From Pegoplata infirma (Eukaryota; Arthropoda; Insecta; Diptera; Anthomyiidae): a stretch of 64,000 nucleotides of DNA. The stretch is taken from positions 176,832,995-176,896,994 of the forward strand of contig OY992536.1 of assembly GCA_963921195.1 (NCBI GenBank), given 5' to 3'. Shown in pieces: positions 44,292 through 56,253 of this stretch. The translations under genes and the position numbers were made by a program. Position 1 is the first letter of the stretch. Every line of letters starts with the position of its first letter. The notes beneath the pieces are model-generated. The model worked only from the letters and a program-made list of their open reading frames with translations. It made no database searches and was not told the DNA's origin.

Positions 44292-45587
44292 AGGAGTGAG
44301 ATCATAAAAATGTTAACACACATTTTTGCCTACAACTTTGGTGTAAAGCTTCCAAATTTTTTTTTTTCGGCAGTTTACATTTTAAAAATATGTCAGTTAA
44401 TAAATTAATTTACATCATGAGTTTTAATTTGCAATTTTTTACACAATGGACGATGAAAGAAAAGTGCGTTCAAAAATAATTAAATATTTTCAACAAAACC
44501 AAACATGGACATACAAAAAAATTGCCAAAGAAATTAATGTATGCCGCCAAACAGTTTCAAAAGTGGTAAAAAGGTATCTGGAACACCTAACAATTGAAAG
44601 GAAGCCGGGAACAGGAACAACGACTGGTTATCGTAACATTGGTAAGGCATATAAAGTTAAAAGCATCCTTAAGAGAGCTCCTAACACATCTGGCAGAAAA
44701 ACAGCTCGGTTAGCCCAATGCTCAGACTTTTTTGTACGTAAAGTGAAACTTAAGGCGGGACTAAAGTCCTACAAAGTTCAAAAAGTTCCCGATAGAAACG
44801 CTTTTAAAAATTTGGAGGCCAAAACCAGAGCTAGAAAATTGAAATCAAATTTTATAAAAAAATACAACTGTTGTGTAATGGACGACGAAACTTATGTCCT
44901 GGCTGATTTTGCGCAGCTCCCTGGTCAAGAATTTTATGTTTCCGATGTTCGAGGAAATGTTGCGGAAAAATTTCGGTCAAAAAAGCAAACGAAATTCCCC
45001 AAAAAATTCCTAGTATGGCAAGCCATATGTAGCTGCGGCCAAAGAAGCCAGTCATTTGTGACATCTGGCTCTATAAACAGCGAAATTTATATCAAGGAGT
45101 GTTTGCAGAAGAGACTTCTTCCGTTCTTGAGTCAGCACAATGTATCCACTTACTTTTGGCCCGATTTAGCATCTTGTCACTACAGCAAGAAAGCGCTGGA
45201 GTGGTATAATGATAATAATGTGGTTTTTGTACCAAGAGAGGCAAATCCACCAAACTGCCCGGAGCTCAGGCCAGTGGAGAGATATTGGGCTCTTGTTAAA
45301 AAAGAATTAAAGGGCACAAAAAAGGTCTCCCAGGACATGCAAGATTTCAAACGTAGATGGACCACCTGCTCTAAAAAGGTGACAGAAACTACCATAAAAG
45401 CCTTAATGGGAGGGTTTCCGGAAAAAGTGGATAACTTTGTTCGTAGTGGTTAGAGTTCCATGCGGTTTTTTTGTTATGATTTTGTATTAAATTTTATTTA
45501 ATAAAAATTTGGTTTGAAGTCTTAAAATTCAGTAGTCTGTTTTTTATTTAACTTTATGTGTGTTAACATTTTTATGATCTCACTCCT
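44292..45587 (+). mobile_element. DD37E mariner (ITmD37E-like), intact copy 2
   Basis: 1296 bp, with the same perfect 32-bp TIRs as copy 1 and TA duplications at 44290..44291 and 45588..45589. The differences seen from copy 1 are one T in a poly-T run, two coding changes and one 3' UTR change. Confidence 0.93.
44446..45453 (+). CDS. Mariner DD37E transposase, intact (335 aa)
   Basis: Same protein as at 13905..14912 except I30 (T) and L102 (R). Residue 30 lies in the first helix-turn-helix and residue 102 in the second DNA-binding region, so TIR binding could differ slightly between the copies. The triad D147, D240, E278 is complete, with DD37E spacing. The start is the ATG after TTTACACA, and the stop is TAG. 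A polyadenylation-type AATAAA follows about 45 bp downstream. No stops or frameshifts. Whether it is expressed from inside the host intron cannot be seen. Confidence 0.92.
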   Translation: MDDERKVRSKIIKYFQQNQTWTYKKIAKEINVCRQTVSKVVKRYLEHLTIERKPGTGTTTGYRNIGKAYKVKSILKRAPNTSGRKTARLAQCSDFFVRKVKLKAGLKSYKVQKVPDRNAFKNLEAKTRARKLKSNFIKKYNCCVMDDETYVLADFAQLPGQEFYVSDVRGNVAEKFRSKKQTKFPKKFLVWQAICSCGQRSQSFVTSGSINSEIYIKECLQKRLLPFLSQHNVSTYFWPDLASCHYSKKALEWYNDNNVVFVPREANPPNCPELRPVERYWALVKKELKGTKKVSQDMQDFKRRWTTCSKKVTETTIKALMGGFPEKVDNFVRSG

Positions 45588-45589
45588 TA

Positions 45590-45894
45590 ATAACAATACA
45601 AAAAATTCATACAATCAGCCAACAAAAACAGAGAGAGTAATTGAAAATGAAAGTATTAAAAATATTTTTAAAAAAATGTTATACTGAAACAGGCGCCAGT
45701 TTAAATACTGCAGTATTAAAGATAAAAAATATTTATAAAAAATAATTTATTTTATTTTACTGCGTTAAAACGCAGTCTAGCCTAGATTCCAAGTTAATAT
45801 TTATTTTGGTCATTTCGTTTTGGGGTCACTAGGTAGATATTGATATTTCAAATGGATACAGAGCAATGGGACAGATACTTTAGGAAATCTGATA
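45590..45894. other. Probable unique intronic sequence
   Basis: Contains ATGAAAGTATTAAAAATA and a TACTGCAGTA palindrome. Nothing further recognised. Confidence 0.3.
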
Positions 45895-46144
45895 CTGTGA
45901 CATTTTTCAAAATAGAAGAATTTTTGGACTCTGAGACATTTTTCCGTATAGAAAAATTATTTTTTCGTACAGAAAAATTCTCAGACTCTTCAGACACTTT
46001 TCCGTATAGAAAATTTTTCAGATTATGAAACATTTTTTTGTATAGAAAAATTCTCAGATTTTGAGACATTTTTTCGTAAAGAAAAAATTCATAGATTCTC
46101 GTATAGAAAAAATTTTGAGATTCTGAGACATTTTTCCATATAGA
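45895..46144. repeat. 36-bp satellite block
   Basis: Diverged copies of the GAGACATTTTTCCGTATAGA unit. The block ends where a DINE element begins. Confidence 0.7.
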
Positions 46145-46960
46145 ACATGTAAGAAAGTTATAGTCGGTCAAGCCCGACCATATGATACCCTACACCAGTT
46201 TTTTTCCGGAAAATGGGTCCCAAGTCCAAACATGGACCGATTGGACCTGTCTTTTGTTAGATCTTTATTTAGTGTAGAAAACACACACAGATCAAATTTT
46301 AGTGGAATTGGTTTATTTTTTTTTGTCAATATACCGATTTAACTGTATATCGGTCGAAATTTTTATGAGGAGGACTTAGTCAAAAATGGTCCAATTATAT
46401 TCCGATTTGATTAGGTAACTGAAGTACACGTTTAACACCTAAAAATAAAATTTTTATCAAATATTTTAATTTTTATGAATTTTGAGGGAATTATGAGAAT
46501 ATCGGGAGGGTGGCTTGTATGCGGACTACCAGAAGGACTGATCCGATTCCTTTGAAATTTTTTGTGATGATTCATGCATACAATTTGATTACCTGTTAAA
46601 TTTCAAAGCGATATCTATTATAGTACGGTCATTAGAGTCATTAAGCCGAATCCAAAGGGGGCGTTTGTATGGGGGCTAGGTCTTAACATGGACCGATGTT
46701 CTCCAATTTTAATAGGCTTCGTCCTTGGGCCAAAAGATGCTTAAATTTCAAATTTCAAGTCAATTGATTGAAAATTGCGACCTGTATCGTGCTTAAATCG
46801 ATAGATGGACAGACGGACGGACGGACGGACATCGCTAAATCGACTCAAAAAGTCATTCTGAGTCGATCGGTATACTTAAAGGTAGGTCTAGGACCAATAT
46901 TTCGGGTAGTTACAAACATCAGCACAAACTCATACCCTGTACCACAGAGTGGTGTAGGGT
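46145..46960 (-). mobile_element. DINE-like repeat, subfamily 2 (TACCCTACACCA type)
   Basis: Starts CATGTAAGAAAGTTATAGTC with the GGTCAAGCCCGACC hairpin. It has a GACGGACGGACGGACGGACA core (about 46811..46830) and ends ACCACAGAGTGGTGTAGGGTA. It is homologous to 50877..51660 and 54031..55920. Confidence 0.7.
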
Positions 46961-47454
46961 AGAAAAATTCTCGGATTTTAAGACATTTTATAGAAAAATT
47001 CTCAGATTCTCAGACATTTATTCGTAACAAAAATTCTCAGATTCTTAAACATTTTTTCGTATAGAAAAATTCTTAGATTCTGAGACATTTTTCCGTATAG
47101 AAAAATTCTGAGATTCTGAGACATTTTTCCATAAAGAGAAACTCTCAGATTCTGAGAAATTTTTCCGCATAGAAAAATTCTCAGATTCTGAGACATTTTT
47201 CCGTATAAAAAATGATTAGATTCGGAGACATTTTTCCGTATAGAAAAACTCTCAGATTCTGAGACATTTTTCCGTATAGAAAAATTCTCAGATTCTGAGT
47301 CATTTTTCCGTATAAAAAAAAATTCTCAGATTCTGAGACATTTTCTGTATAGAAAAATTTTCAGATTCGGAGACATTTTTCCGTATAGAAAAATTCTCAG
47401 ATACTGAGACATTTTCTGTATAGAAAAATTCTCAAATTCTGAGACATTTTACGG
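46961..47454. repeat. 36-bp satellite block
   Basis: Well-preserved copies of the unit. Interrupted at its right end by the CCCGGG element and resuming at 49237..49310 and 50202..50258. Confidence 0.75.
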
Positions 47455-49236
47455 CCCGGGTAAAAATGAAATATATATGATCATATATGAAGATATGTTC
47501 ATATATGGAGGCATATATGATAATATATGGTTATATAAATCCATATATGATCCATATATCTTCATATATGATCATATATATTTCGTTTTTACCCCCGAGT
47601 AAAAAAAGTTATATGACGCAATATTTAATTTTATATGAACAGATATGCTTTTATGTAAATCCATATTAATTTTGATCCGAAAATTGGCGGATCGAATATT
47701 ATACGATTATATCAAATTCTATTATTTTTGATAAAATAATATCAAATTTGATTCAGTTTGATCCCAAAAATGGGTCTATCTAATTGTATTAAATCATATC
47801 TTATATGTTAAAATTAGATAAATTTTTATATAATTAGATGAAATCTGGTAAAATTTTTTGGAATTTTAAAGTGAAATTAGAAATTATTTTCTCAGATTGG
47901 ATACATTATCAATTAGAAGAGTTTTTATTGCATTCTTCGGAATTTTTCGGGACTTAGCAAATTATTAAAAAATTGTAAATTTTTTTTTCTAAATTCATTT
48001 ATAAGTGATTTAAAATTCCAAAAAATGTTTGTGGCTTAGAAAATTTAAAAACATTTAAAACTTAAAAATTTTTCAAAAAAAATTAATTTCTCCTAAAAAC
48101 ATTTTCAATGATTTTTTTACTCCAAAAAAAATTGCCAAACAAATTTTGTGTCCGGGACTTTGGAAAATTTTCATAAAATTTTTTAGGACTTGAAATTTTT
48201 TTAATTTTTTTTTTAATTGTCCGGGACTTAGAAAATTTTGAAAAATTTTTTCGGAATATAATTATAAATAAAATCATATATCTTTTTATCTGTCATATCT
48301 AAAAATTCCCGACCTTATATGTCATATCTAATTTCATGTAGATCGGTATATAAATAGATAGGAATATGTTTGTTATCATATTAAAAAATAAGGAAAAATA
48401 CAATGCTATATATAAACTTATATGTCCATATCCAAGTTCATGCATAACCATATACACTCAAAAAAAAAACCTTGTAAAGTTACCAAAAAATCTCGTGATT
48501 TTACAAGGCTATTCTCGTAAAATATGACGTAGGTAAAATTCTCGTAAAATTACGAGGATTTCCTCGTAATTTTGAATGCGCCAAAATTTGGTAAAATAAC
48601 CAATTTTATTGGTAAAAATATTGGTTTAATACCGGAAAAATAAAAAAAAAATGGTAAACTTACAAAAAAAATGGTAATTATGTTTAAAAAAATGGTAAAT
48701 TTACAAACCAAAATGGTAAGTTTACAAAAAAAAAATTGTTAAACATCATAAATCCTCGAAATAAAATCATTTTTGTAAAATAACTGTTTATTTTTGTAAA
48801 TTAACTAGAATCCTCGTAATAAATTTTTCAAAATATTGTCAACTTTTTTTTTTTATATTTTTTAATAAAAAAAATACAATATAAATCCTCGTATAACAAA
48901 ATTTTTGTAAAATAACAGTTTTTTTTTGTAATTCAACTAGAATCCTCGTAATAAAAACTTTGTTGTAAAATTACAGTTTTTTTTTGTAAAATAACCTTTC
49001 AAAATGGTAGAATACAATTACGAAAATAAACTTGTAAAATTACCAATAAAACTGTAGTTCTCGTTTGAGCAAAGTACAAGATTTTTTGTTAAAAAACAAG
49101 GAAAATTGTTAAATATTGGTAGAACGGGATTACAAGGCATTTTACCAGGCGTTTTACCAGTTTATTTTTTTGAGTGTATAAATATAAATAATTATATAAT
49201 AGCATATATGGTTATATCAGATCTTTTTTACTCGGG
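47455..49236. mobile_element. CCCGGGTAAAAA / CCCGAGTAAAAA element with nested MITE
   Basis: The left end CCCGGGTAAAAATG.. forms a hairpin with an internal TTTCGTTTTTACCC at about 47580..47594. The right end is ..TTTTTTACTCGGG at 49236 followed by TA. It is related to 16956..17644. It is non-coding and hosts the MITE 48455..49176. Confidence 0.6.
48455..49176. mobile_element. TA-flanked CACTCAAAAAAA MITE, 722 bp
   Basis: TIRs CACTCAAAAAAAA and inverse TTTTTTTGAGTG, with TA at 48453..48454 and 49177..49178. The interior alternates CTCGTAAAAT and TTTTGTAAA blocks. Confidence 0.75.
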
Positions 49237-49310
49237 TATAGAAAAATTCTTAGATTATGAAAAATTTTTGCGTATAGAAAATTTCTTAGATTCTGAGACA
49301 TTTTTTCGTA

Positions 49311-50199
49311 CACTCAAAATAATACATCAGTAGATTTACAATTTTTTTTTTTGCTAATGCTAGTAAGCTAACCTTTAGCAAATTTTTAGTTGAGATTAGC
49401 ATGTTAGCAAAAATATCCTGTAAACTTCATTTAGCGCATTAGGAATTTTAAACAAAATTTGAACTATTTTTTTTTTCTAAATTTAAAATTGAGTTGACAA
49501 AATTTTTACAAGCTTTTTTGCTAAAATTAGCAAAAATAAATTGTAATTTTTTTTTTAAGAAAACTTAAAATAGCGCTATCTCGGAAACTAAGCCAGATGG
49601 AGCAAAATGGAGGCCATTTTTGGTTCTCGGGCTTCCCATGGTATCGCCGGACTTCTTCACATGTGTGGACTCTAATAGGTCCTAACTTTGGATCCAAAAA
49701 AGTTAGCATTCCCGAAAATTTTAAAATGCTCATATCTCGGTAAATATTGCTGACACAACAAAAAGTCCAAAAGAATTTTGTAGCTCTCAACATGTAGAAC
49801 AAGACCAAAATAACCATAAGTTCTCCGAGTAATATTTTTGAATTTATCGAGTTTTTTAGTTCTCAAAACCTCAGTGGTCCCCTAAAATCACGTATCTCAA
49901 AAACTAAGCAAGGTAGAGCGAAACGGACACAAATTTTGGATCAAAAACTATGTTGATTTTTAAGGAACCCAACTAGGACTAGGTCCATCGGGGTCTGGAC
50001 CTATTGGGTCCGAACCCAACGGGGTCCTCAAATGTGTATGAACTAAGTTGAAATAAAAAAAATTCAGTTAACTAATTTTTGGTAAAACATTTTTGCTAAC
50101 TTTACCAAAAAAATTGTGGGTTCAAAATGAGCAAATTTTCTTGTAGATTTACAAGCTTTTTTTGCTAACATTACAGTTTTTTTTTTTTTTTTTTTAGTG
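49311..50199. mobile_element. TA-flanked CACTCAAAATAATA MITE, 889 bp
   Basis: TIR CACTCAAAAT / inverse TTTTTTAGTG, with TA at 49309..49310 and 50200..50201. Excision restores the satellite sequence TTTTTTCGTATAG. A middle stretch (about 49560..50040) has higher complexity with repeated ATCTCGG/ACTAAGC phrases and no recognisable protein. Confidence 0.7.
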
Positions 50200-50258
50200 T
50201 ATAGCAAAATTCTCAGGTTCTGAGACAATATTAAAATCTCAGACATTAAAGAATCTCA

Positions 50259-50853
50259 CACAGAAAAAAATAAAAAATAAATTTAAGTAAATTTTTAATA
50301 CTATTGAGTAAAAATTTACTCAATTTTGCACCAGTAAACGATTTAATAGTGTTGAGTAAATTTTTAATAAAAAATTATTAAATGCTTACTAAAAAAAATT
50401 TTAATGGATACTATTAAAAATTAAATTAAAAATTTTTCATTTTTTTGAGTAACTTTTTAATTGTGTCAAGTAAAAATTTACTCAAAATTTATCAATTTAT
50501 TTTTTTAAAAAGTTAAAAAAAGTTTCACATTTTTTTTTTTCGAAAAAAATGTTTTTTCAAACTTTACCAAATATATTTATGTCTTGAAGACATTGGAAAA
50601 TTTCATAAAGATAATTTCAAACTTTCATATACATACACAAAAAACTATAAACTAAACGAGAATTCAAAACACGAAGAGAATAAAAAAAAAATAAAAAAAA
50701 ATTTTTGAATTTTGTATTAAATTATTTACTCAAATTTTTTTTTTAGTTTTTGAGTAAATTTTTAATTGCGTCAATTAAATAATTACTCAAATCTTATTTA
50801 AAAATTTAAACAAGTGATTACTCAAATTTTTTTTCTCAATATTTTTTTCTGTG
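50259..50853. mobile_element. CACAGAAAAAAAT MITE, 2-bp TSD (CA)
   Basis: CACAGAAAAAAATAAAAAAT.. to ..ATTTTTTTCTGTG, with CA at 50257..50258 and 50854..50855. The interior repeats TTGAGTAAATTTTTAAT and its inverse. Confidence 0.7.
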
Positions 50854-50876
50854 CAGTTTCTGATAAGTTTTTTATT

Positions 50877-51660
50877 TTTATACCCTACACCACTCTGTGG
50901 TACAGGGTGGTAATAAATTTGTGCTGATGTTGTAACTACCCGAAATATTGGTCCTAGACCTACCTTTAAATATACCGATCGACCCAGAATTACTTTTTGA
51001 GTCGATTTAGCGATGTCCATCCGTGTGTCCATCTATCGGTTTAAGCACGATACAGGTCGCAATTTTCAATCAATTGACTTGAAATTTGAAACTTAAGCTT
51101 CTTTTGGCCCAAGGACAAAGTCTATTGAAATTGGAAAAAATCGGTCCATATTAAGACCTAGCCCCCATACAAACGCCCCCTTTGAATTCCGCTTAAATGC
51201 CTCTGAAAACCATATTAGAATAGATATCGTTTTGATCATCATATAAAATTTCAAAGGAATCAGTTCAGTCCTTCTGATAGTCCCCATACAAACCACCCTC
51301 CCGATATTCACATAATTCCATCAAATTTCATAAAAATTAAAATATTTGATTAAAATTTTAATTGTATGTGTTAAACGTGTAAATTGGTAACCTTATCAAA
51401 ATCGAAATACATTTGGGCCGTTTTTGGACTTAGTCCCTCACATAAATTTTTCGACCGATATTCAGTTAAATCAGTCTATTGGCAAAAAATAAACCAATTT
51501 CACTAAAATTTGATATGTGTGTGTTTTCTACACTAAATAAAGATCTAACAAAAGATAGGTCCAATCGGTCCATGCTTGGAATTGGGCCCATTTTCGGGAA
51601 AACACTGGTGTAGGGTTTCATATGGTCGGTCTTCACCGACTATAACTTTCTTACTTGTGT
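50877..51660 (+). mobile_element. DINE-like repeat, subfamily 2
   Basis: TACCCTACACCACTCTGTGG start, short GTCCATCCGTGTGTCC core, GTCGGTCTTCACCGAC terminal hairpin, then CTTACTTGTG. Uninterrupted copy. Confidence 0.7.
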
Positions 51661-53399
51661 TTTTTAATTCATTTTTGAAATCTTGATCCCATAGCTAAAT
51701 ATAATAAAATAAAAATATTTTTTTTTTCTTTAACTGCATTTCCAACACATTTGCACAATTCCAGCAAACAGTACAAATCAAATACATATGTGTATTAAAG
51801 TGGCTCGATATATCAGAATTCTGGATTTGGAAACATTTAAAAAAATGTAATGAAACATTTTCTTTGTTTACAAAAAATTGGTGGTCAAAGTTTCGAAGTC
51901 AAAAATTTACGATTTTTTACTATGTTTAAAAAAATAAAATTTTGCTTGGGTCGTTGGAAAATATAGTTGATAACTGAATATAACCTATTGGACCATTTTT
52001 TAAATTTAAAATGTTTGAGCTTGGTGAAAATCGACTTATTTTTAAAAAAATTTCTAAAAAGGTCTTTCAATAATTTCAGTTACCATTTCGACGCTCGTAG
52101 CACATTTAATATTTATTCAATCTGGACGCCATTAAGCTTAAGTTAAAGCTTGATCAATTACCTACACAGCACTTTTTACAAAAATACTTGTTTATATTGT
52201 TAACTTTGACGTTAACGAATCACATCTCCTATGTAGTCGTACGCATACATGTGTCTTGATTTTATAGAGACGTTCGAAAATAATTTTGAATGTCAATCTT
52301 AGGGTCAAGAACGAAATAAAACAACAATTTCATTGCGTAAAGTGAAAAAAAAAATATCGGCTACTGATCTTTGAAATTTTTTCTGAACTTCGGCCTCGAG
52401 CTTTAATGTAATATTATTGTAATCCTCGTCGAAAAAAAGACTTTAAGGATAATTCACATAAAATTTTCTTTTTCACCCTTACAAATTCCTAGGCACTCTA
52501 ATATGCACATATAAAAACTGTTAACAATTTGTAAAGCATATTAAATTCAAGTCGATTTACAGTGCAAAGAAACAGCAGATTGTTTGTTTATAAACCTTTT
52601 GTATTTCGGACACCCCCCCTTTCATTTCACTTTCAGCCATTGCAAAGCAAATCCAGTGAAAATAACCAAACAATATAAAGTCAAGAATCGTCCAACCATA
52701 TGACCGACCAACTAACCATCCATACAAAGTCATCATCAATGTTATAGCAAACCAATATTGTACGTGTTCAGGTACCGTTAATGTTGTCGTCGTCGTCGCC
52801 GTCGCCTCTTTGACTGCAACTCGCTGAATGTTTAAAAGTATAAAAACTATGAATGAAGTTATGTACTTTATATTTCCAATTTATCCAATACATACAACAT
52901 ACTCCCATTACTCCCACTCGGGCAACATTTCATCTCACCCTTTTTTTTTGAACTTTCATTGGGCAAAGAAGGCAACAAACAGCAGCAACAAAATATTGAG
53001 AAAAATCACGTATAAATATTGAACTATTTTTTTTTTGTTGTTTTCGATTTCAGTTTTTTAATGGTTTTCACATTCTCTTAACCATTTCACTTGTAAATGT
53101 GAAATATGCATGCAGTTTAACCTCTTGCATTACTGCTAGAATTTCAATAATAAAATGGTAAATTTTAACATGATTCATGGCAGTATATATTTTTATCCAA
53201 ATATATGTAAGTAAATATTTCATTTCGTTAATGTCAAAGTTAGAATACAAATATTGTACATTTAAATTGAAAACTATAGTTTCCAGGTAGAAGATCCCAG
53301 CAAAACTTTTAGTTGTAGAGAACTGGTTGTAGAATAACAAAATCGGTCATGGGCACTTTTCTTTCTCCTGACATTATGGTTCGGTCGAAAATTTGACTG
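51661..53399. other. Probable unique intronic sequence
   Basis: A GTCGTCGTCGTCGCCGTCGCC microsatellite-like run lies near 52785..52807. A 60-aa minus-strand frame (52557..52739) has no family resemblance or splice context. Otherwise featureless. Confidence 0.4.
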
Positions 53400-53998
53400 C
53401 GAAAAACCCAATTTGACTGTGTCAACTCAATTTTGTTGTTACAAACTAAATTTAGTTGTGACAATTTTAATTTAGTTGTGACAACCTTACTGAAGTTGTG
53501 ATAACCTTAATTAAGTTGTGACCACCTTTATTAAGTAGTGATAACCTTAATTTATATTTCCGTGTAAAAATTTATTAGATATGATGTGATCTTTAAAGAC
53601 CTGATTTTATCAATTGTATCTGATCAGATGTATTATATCCGAGATTTGTCCCTATTTCCGAGATCTGATCAGATACAATTACTGATCAGATCTACTTAGA
53701 TCTTGAAATTGGGAACAAATATCGGATATAATAGATCTGATTAGTTACAATTGATATAATTAGATCTTAAGAGATCAGTCAGATCATATCAATTTTTACA
53801 TGGGTTGTGACAATTTTAATGTAGTTGCGATAACCTAAATTGAGTTGTGACAACCAAAATTTTGGTTGTGACAACATTAGTTTGGTTGATCCCAATTTGG
53901 CTGTGACGGCCATAATTTGTTTGTGGCAAACCTTTATATGTTTGTCACATTCTTAATTTGTTTGTGACAACCTCTATTTGGTTGTGAAAACACCAAAA
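53400..53998. repeat. Degenerate tandem repeat, TTAGTTGTGACAACCTTAAT type
   Basis: About 12 diverged copies of a roughly 20-21-bp unit with the core GTTGTGACAA, split by a palindromic insertion at about 53565..53806. Confidence 0.65.
53565..53806. mobile_element. Short palindromic MITE (CCGTGTAAAAATT / AATTTTTACATGGG)
   Basis: Inverted ends surround GATCAGATC-rich sequence. The termini resemble those of the CCCGAGTAAAAA family. The TSD was not resolved. Confidence 0.5.
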
Positions 53999-54732
53999 AC
54001 TCAAAAAAAAATATTTTTGTTTTAAATTTTAATACCCTACACCACTCTGTGGTACAGGGTATAATGACTTAGTACTGATGCTTGTAACTACCCGAAATAT
54101 TGGTTTTAGACCCATCTTTAAGTATACCGATCGACTCAGAATTACTTTTTGAGTCGATTTAGCGATGTCCGTCCGTCCGTCTGTCCGTCCGTCTGTCCAT
54201 CTATCGGTTTAAGCACGATACAGGTCGCAATTTTCAATCAATTGACTTGAAATTTGAAACTTAAGCTTCTTGTGGTCCAAGGACAAAGCCTATTGAAATT
54301 GGAAAAAATCGGTCCATGTTAAGACCTAGCCCCCATACAAACGCCCCCTTTGAACTTCGCTTAAATGCCTCTAATAACCGTATTATAATAGATATCGTTT
54401 TGAAATTTAACAGGTAATAACATTTTTAATGCACAAATAATCATACCAAATTTCAAAGGAATCGGGTCAGTCCTTCTGGTAGTTCCCATACAAACCACCC
54501 TCCCGATATTAACATAATTTACTCAAAATTCGTAAAAATTCAAATATTTGATTAAAATTGTAGGTGTTGAACGTGTAGTTCGGTATCCTAATCCCATCGG
54601 AATACATTTGGACCATTTTTGGGCTTAGTACCCCATATGAAAATTTCGACCGATATTCAGTTAAATCGGTCTGTTGGCTAAAAAAATAAACCAATTCCAC
54701 TAAAATTTGATCTGTGTGTGTTTTCTACACTA

Positions 54733-55794
54733 CACTTAAAATAATTACTCTGTTAAAAACTCTGTAAAATGACTGTAATCTCAATTCGACAGGTATTTGA
54801 CAAAGTTATCTGTCGAAATACAGATTTTAAGAATATACTTTGTACTGTCTTGTAACCGAAAAACTAAATTTCAACTGTAATTTTACTTATTGCTTTGTAA
54901 TACAGTTTTTAAATAAAAAACTCTTCAAAAAACTCCCAAATATTTCAACCGCTCTTTAAAAAGTGTCTTAAATTACAATAAAACCTGGTAAATTTTACGA
55001 GGATGTCGGGTAAAATTGGAGGTACTCGTAAAATACATCGTAATTTTCACAAAAAAAAGTAAATTTACAATTTGGAAGCATTAAAGCGGGCAAATTTACT
55101 CGGTGGCATTTTCAAATTGTCAACACTACTTGCACATTAAGAGTCCCCGCACAACAATGTCGGAGCGGTTGACGGTTTCGGTCATGAGAGAGTATAGGCG
55201 CAAAACAAAAGCGGCAGCGGGAAATTCCGTCATACGTTAATACTTACACTATTTTTTCACTTTTTCCACATATTTTTATTTTATGTTATTGTTTTTTTTT
55301 TTTAATATCAATAGATTTTTCCATTTTGATTACTTTTTTTGTGTTTTTTTGTGTTTTTTCAGAATTTTTAATATTTTTTTTGTTAGAGATCACATTTTTT
55401 TTGTTTACTTAATCGAAAATAATCGAAATATTTATAAAAATGTGGCAACATTTTAATATCAAAAATTAAAAGAGAGAGAGAAACCGACACAAAAATAAAA
55501 TTAATTTTATTCAAGCGGTTTTCGGTCGAGCGTTTTTTCTTGCCAAATTTGTATGAAAAAAACGTCACCGACATTGTTGTGCGGGGACTCTAAGGAAAGA
55601 GAAATTGATTAGAAATCAAATAGAAAATAAAATAGTAAAATTCTGGTCGCTTTTATCAATATTTTACAGATAATTCTGTAAATTTACAGTTTTTTTTTTA
55701 AATAACAAAAAATCTTGCTGGTTGGAAATCTATGGTATTTTCTGCTGGCTCAGCAGAGTATCTCTGTAATTTAACAGAGGGATTATTTTGAGTG
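54733..55794. mobile_element. TA-flanked CACTTAAAATAAT MITE with nested TIR element
   Basis: CACTTAAAATAATTACTCTG.. to ..GGATTATTTTGAGTG, with TA at 54731..54732 and 55795..55796. The empty site TTTTCTACACTAAATAAAGA is visible at 51525..51545. The interior is rich in CTGTAAAAT-type motifs. Confidence 0.75.
55140..55591. mobile_element. MITE with perfect 24-bp TIRs (AGAGTCCCCGCACAACAATG..)
   Basis: 452 bp. The 24-bp ends (55140..55163 and 55568..55591) are exact inverted copies. The TSD is not evident (flanks ATTA and AAGG). GC-richer ends contrast with the AT-rich interior. Superfamily unknown. Confidence 0.75.
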
Positions 55795-55920
55795 TAAATA
55801 AAGATCTAACAAAAGATAGGTTCAAACGGTCCATGTTTAGATTTGGGATCCATTTTCCGGAAAACACTGGTGTAGGGTATCATATGGTCGGTCTTGACCG
55901 ACTATAACTTTCTTACTTGT

Positions 55921-56253
55921 TTTTTTTAAATTCTGCTGTGCCGAATCGTTAAAACCCTCCAATATGTTAAAAATTATAAAAAAAAACAAATACAGAAACG
56001 TTTTTTTGGTGGTACTTTGAGGAGCACCTTTCCCCCTCGCAAAAAATGTTTACAAATTAATTTTTAATGCTTTTTTGCACTAAAGTATTTTTACTTTATT
56101 ATTACTTAACTATTTTTTTATATCCACGCCTTTAAAAGGGGCGGGCCGAAAAAGATGACATTTTCTAATCCCCCCAGTCCGTATGAACGATTTTCAACTT
56201 CTTCTAGCATAGGAATGTTTTATTTGCTTAACAAAAACACAAAAAATTATATT
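55921..56253 (-). mobile_element. Truncated DINE-like copy (subfamily 3)
   Basis: Begins within the hairpin (TTCTGCTGTGCCGAATC) and keeps the GGGGCGGGCC block near 56140. The microsatellite core and far end are missing, cut by the next copy. Confidence 0.55.

Larger units (their letters stand above)
54031..55920 (+). mobile_element. DINE-like repeat, subfamily 2, split by a MITE
   Basis: TACCCTACACCACTCTGTGG start, GTCCGTCCGTCTGTCCGTCC core (about 54168..54200), GTCGGTCTTGACCGAC hairpin and CTTGTT end. Interrupted at 54733..55794. Confidence 0.7.

Noticed and set aside
52557..52739. Minus-strand 60-aa frame with hydrophobic segments
   Set aside because: No family match, no splice context and no start context. 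Judged a chance frame in intronic DNA.
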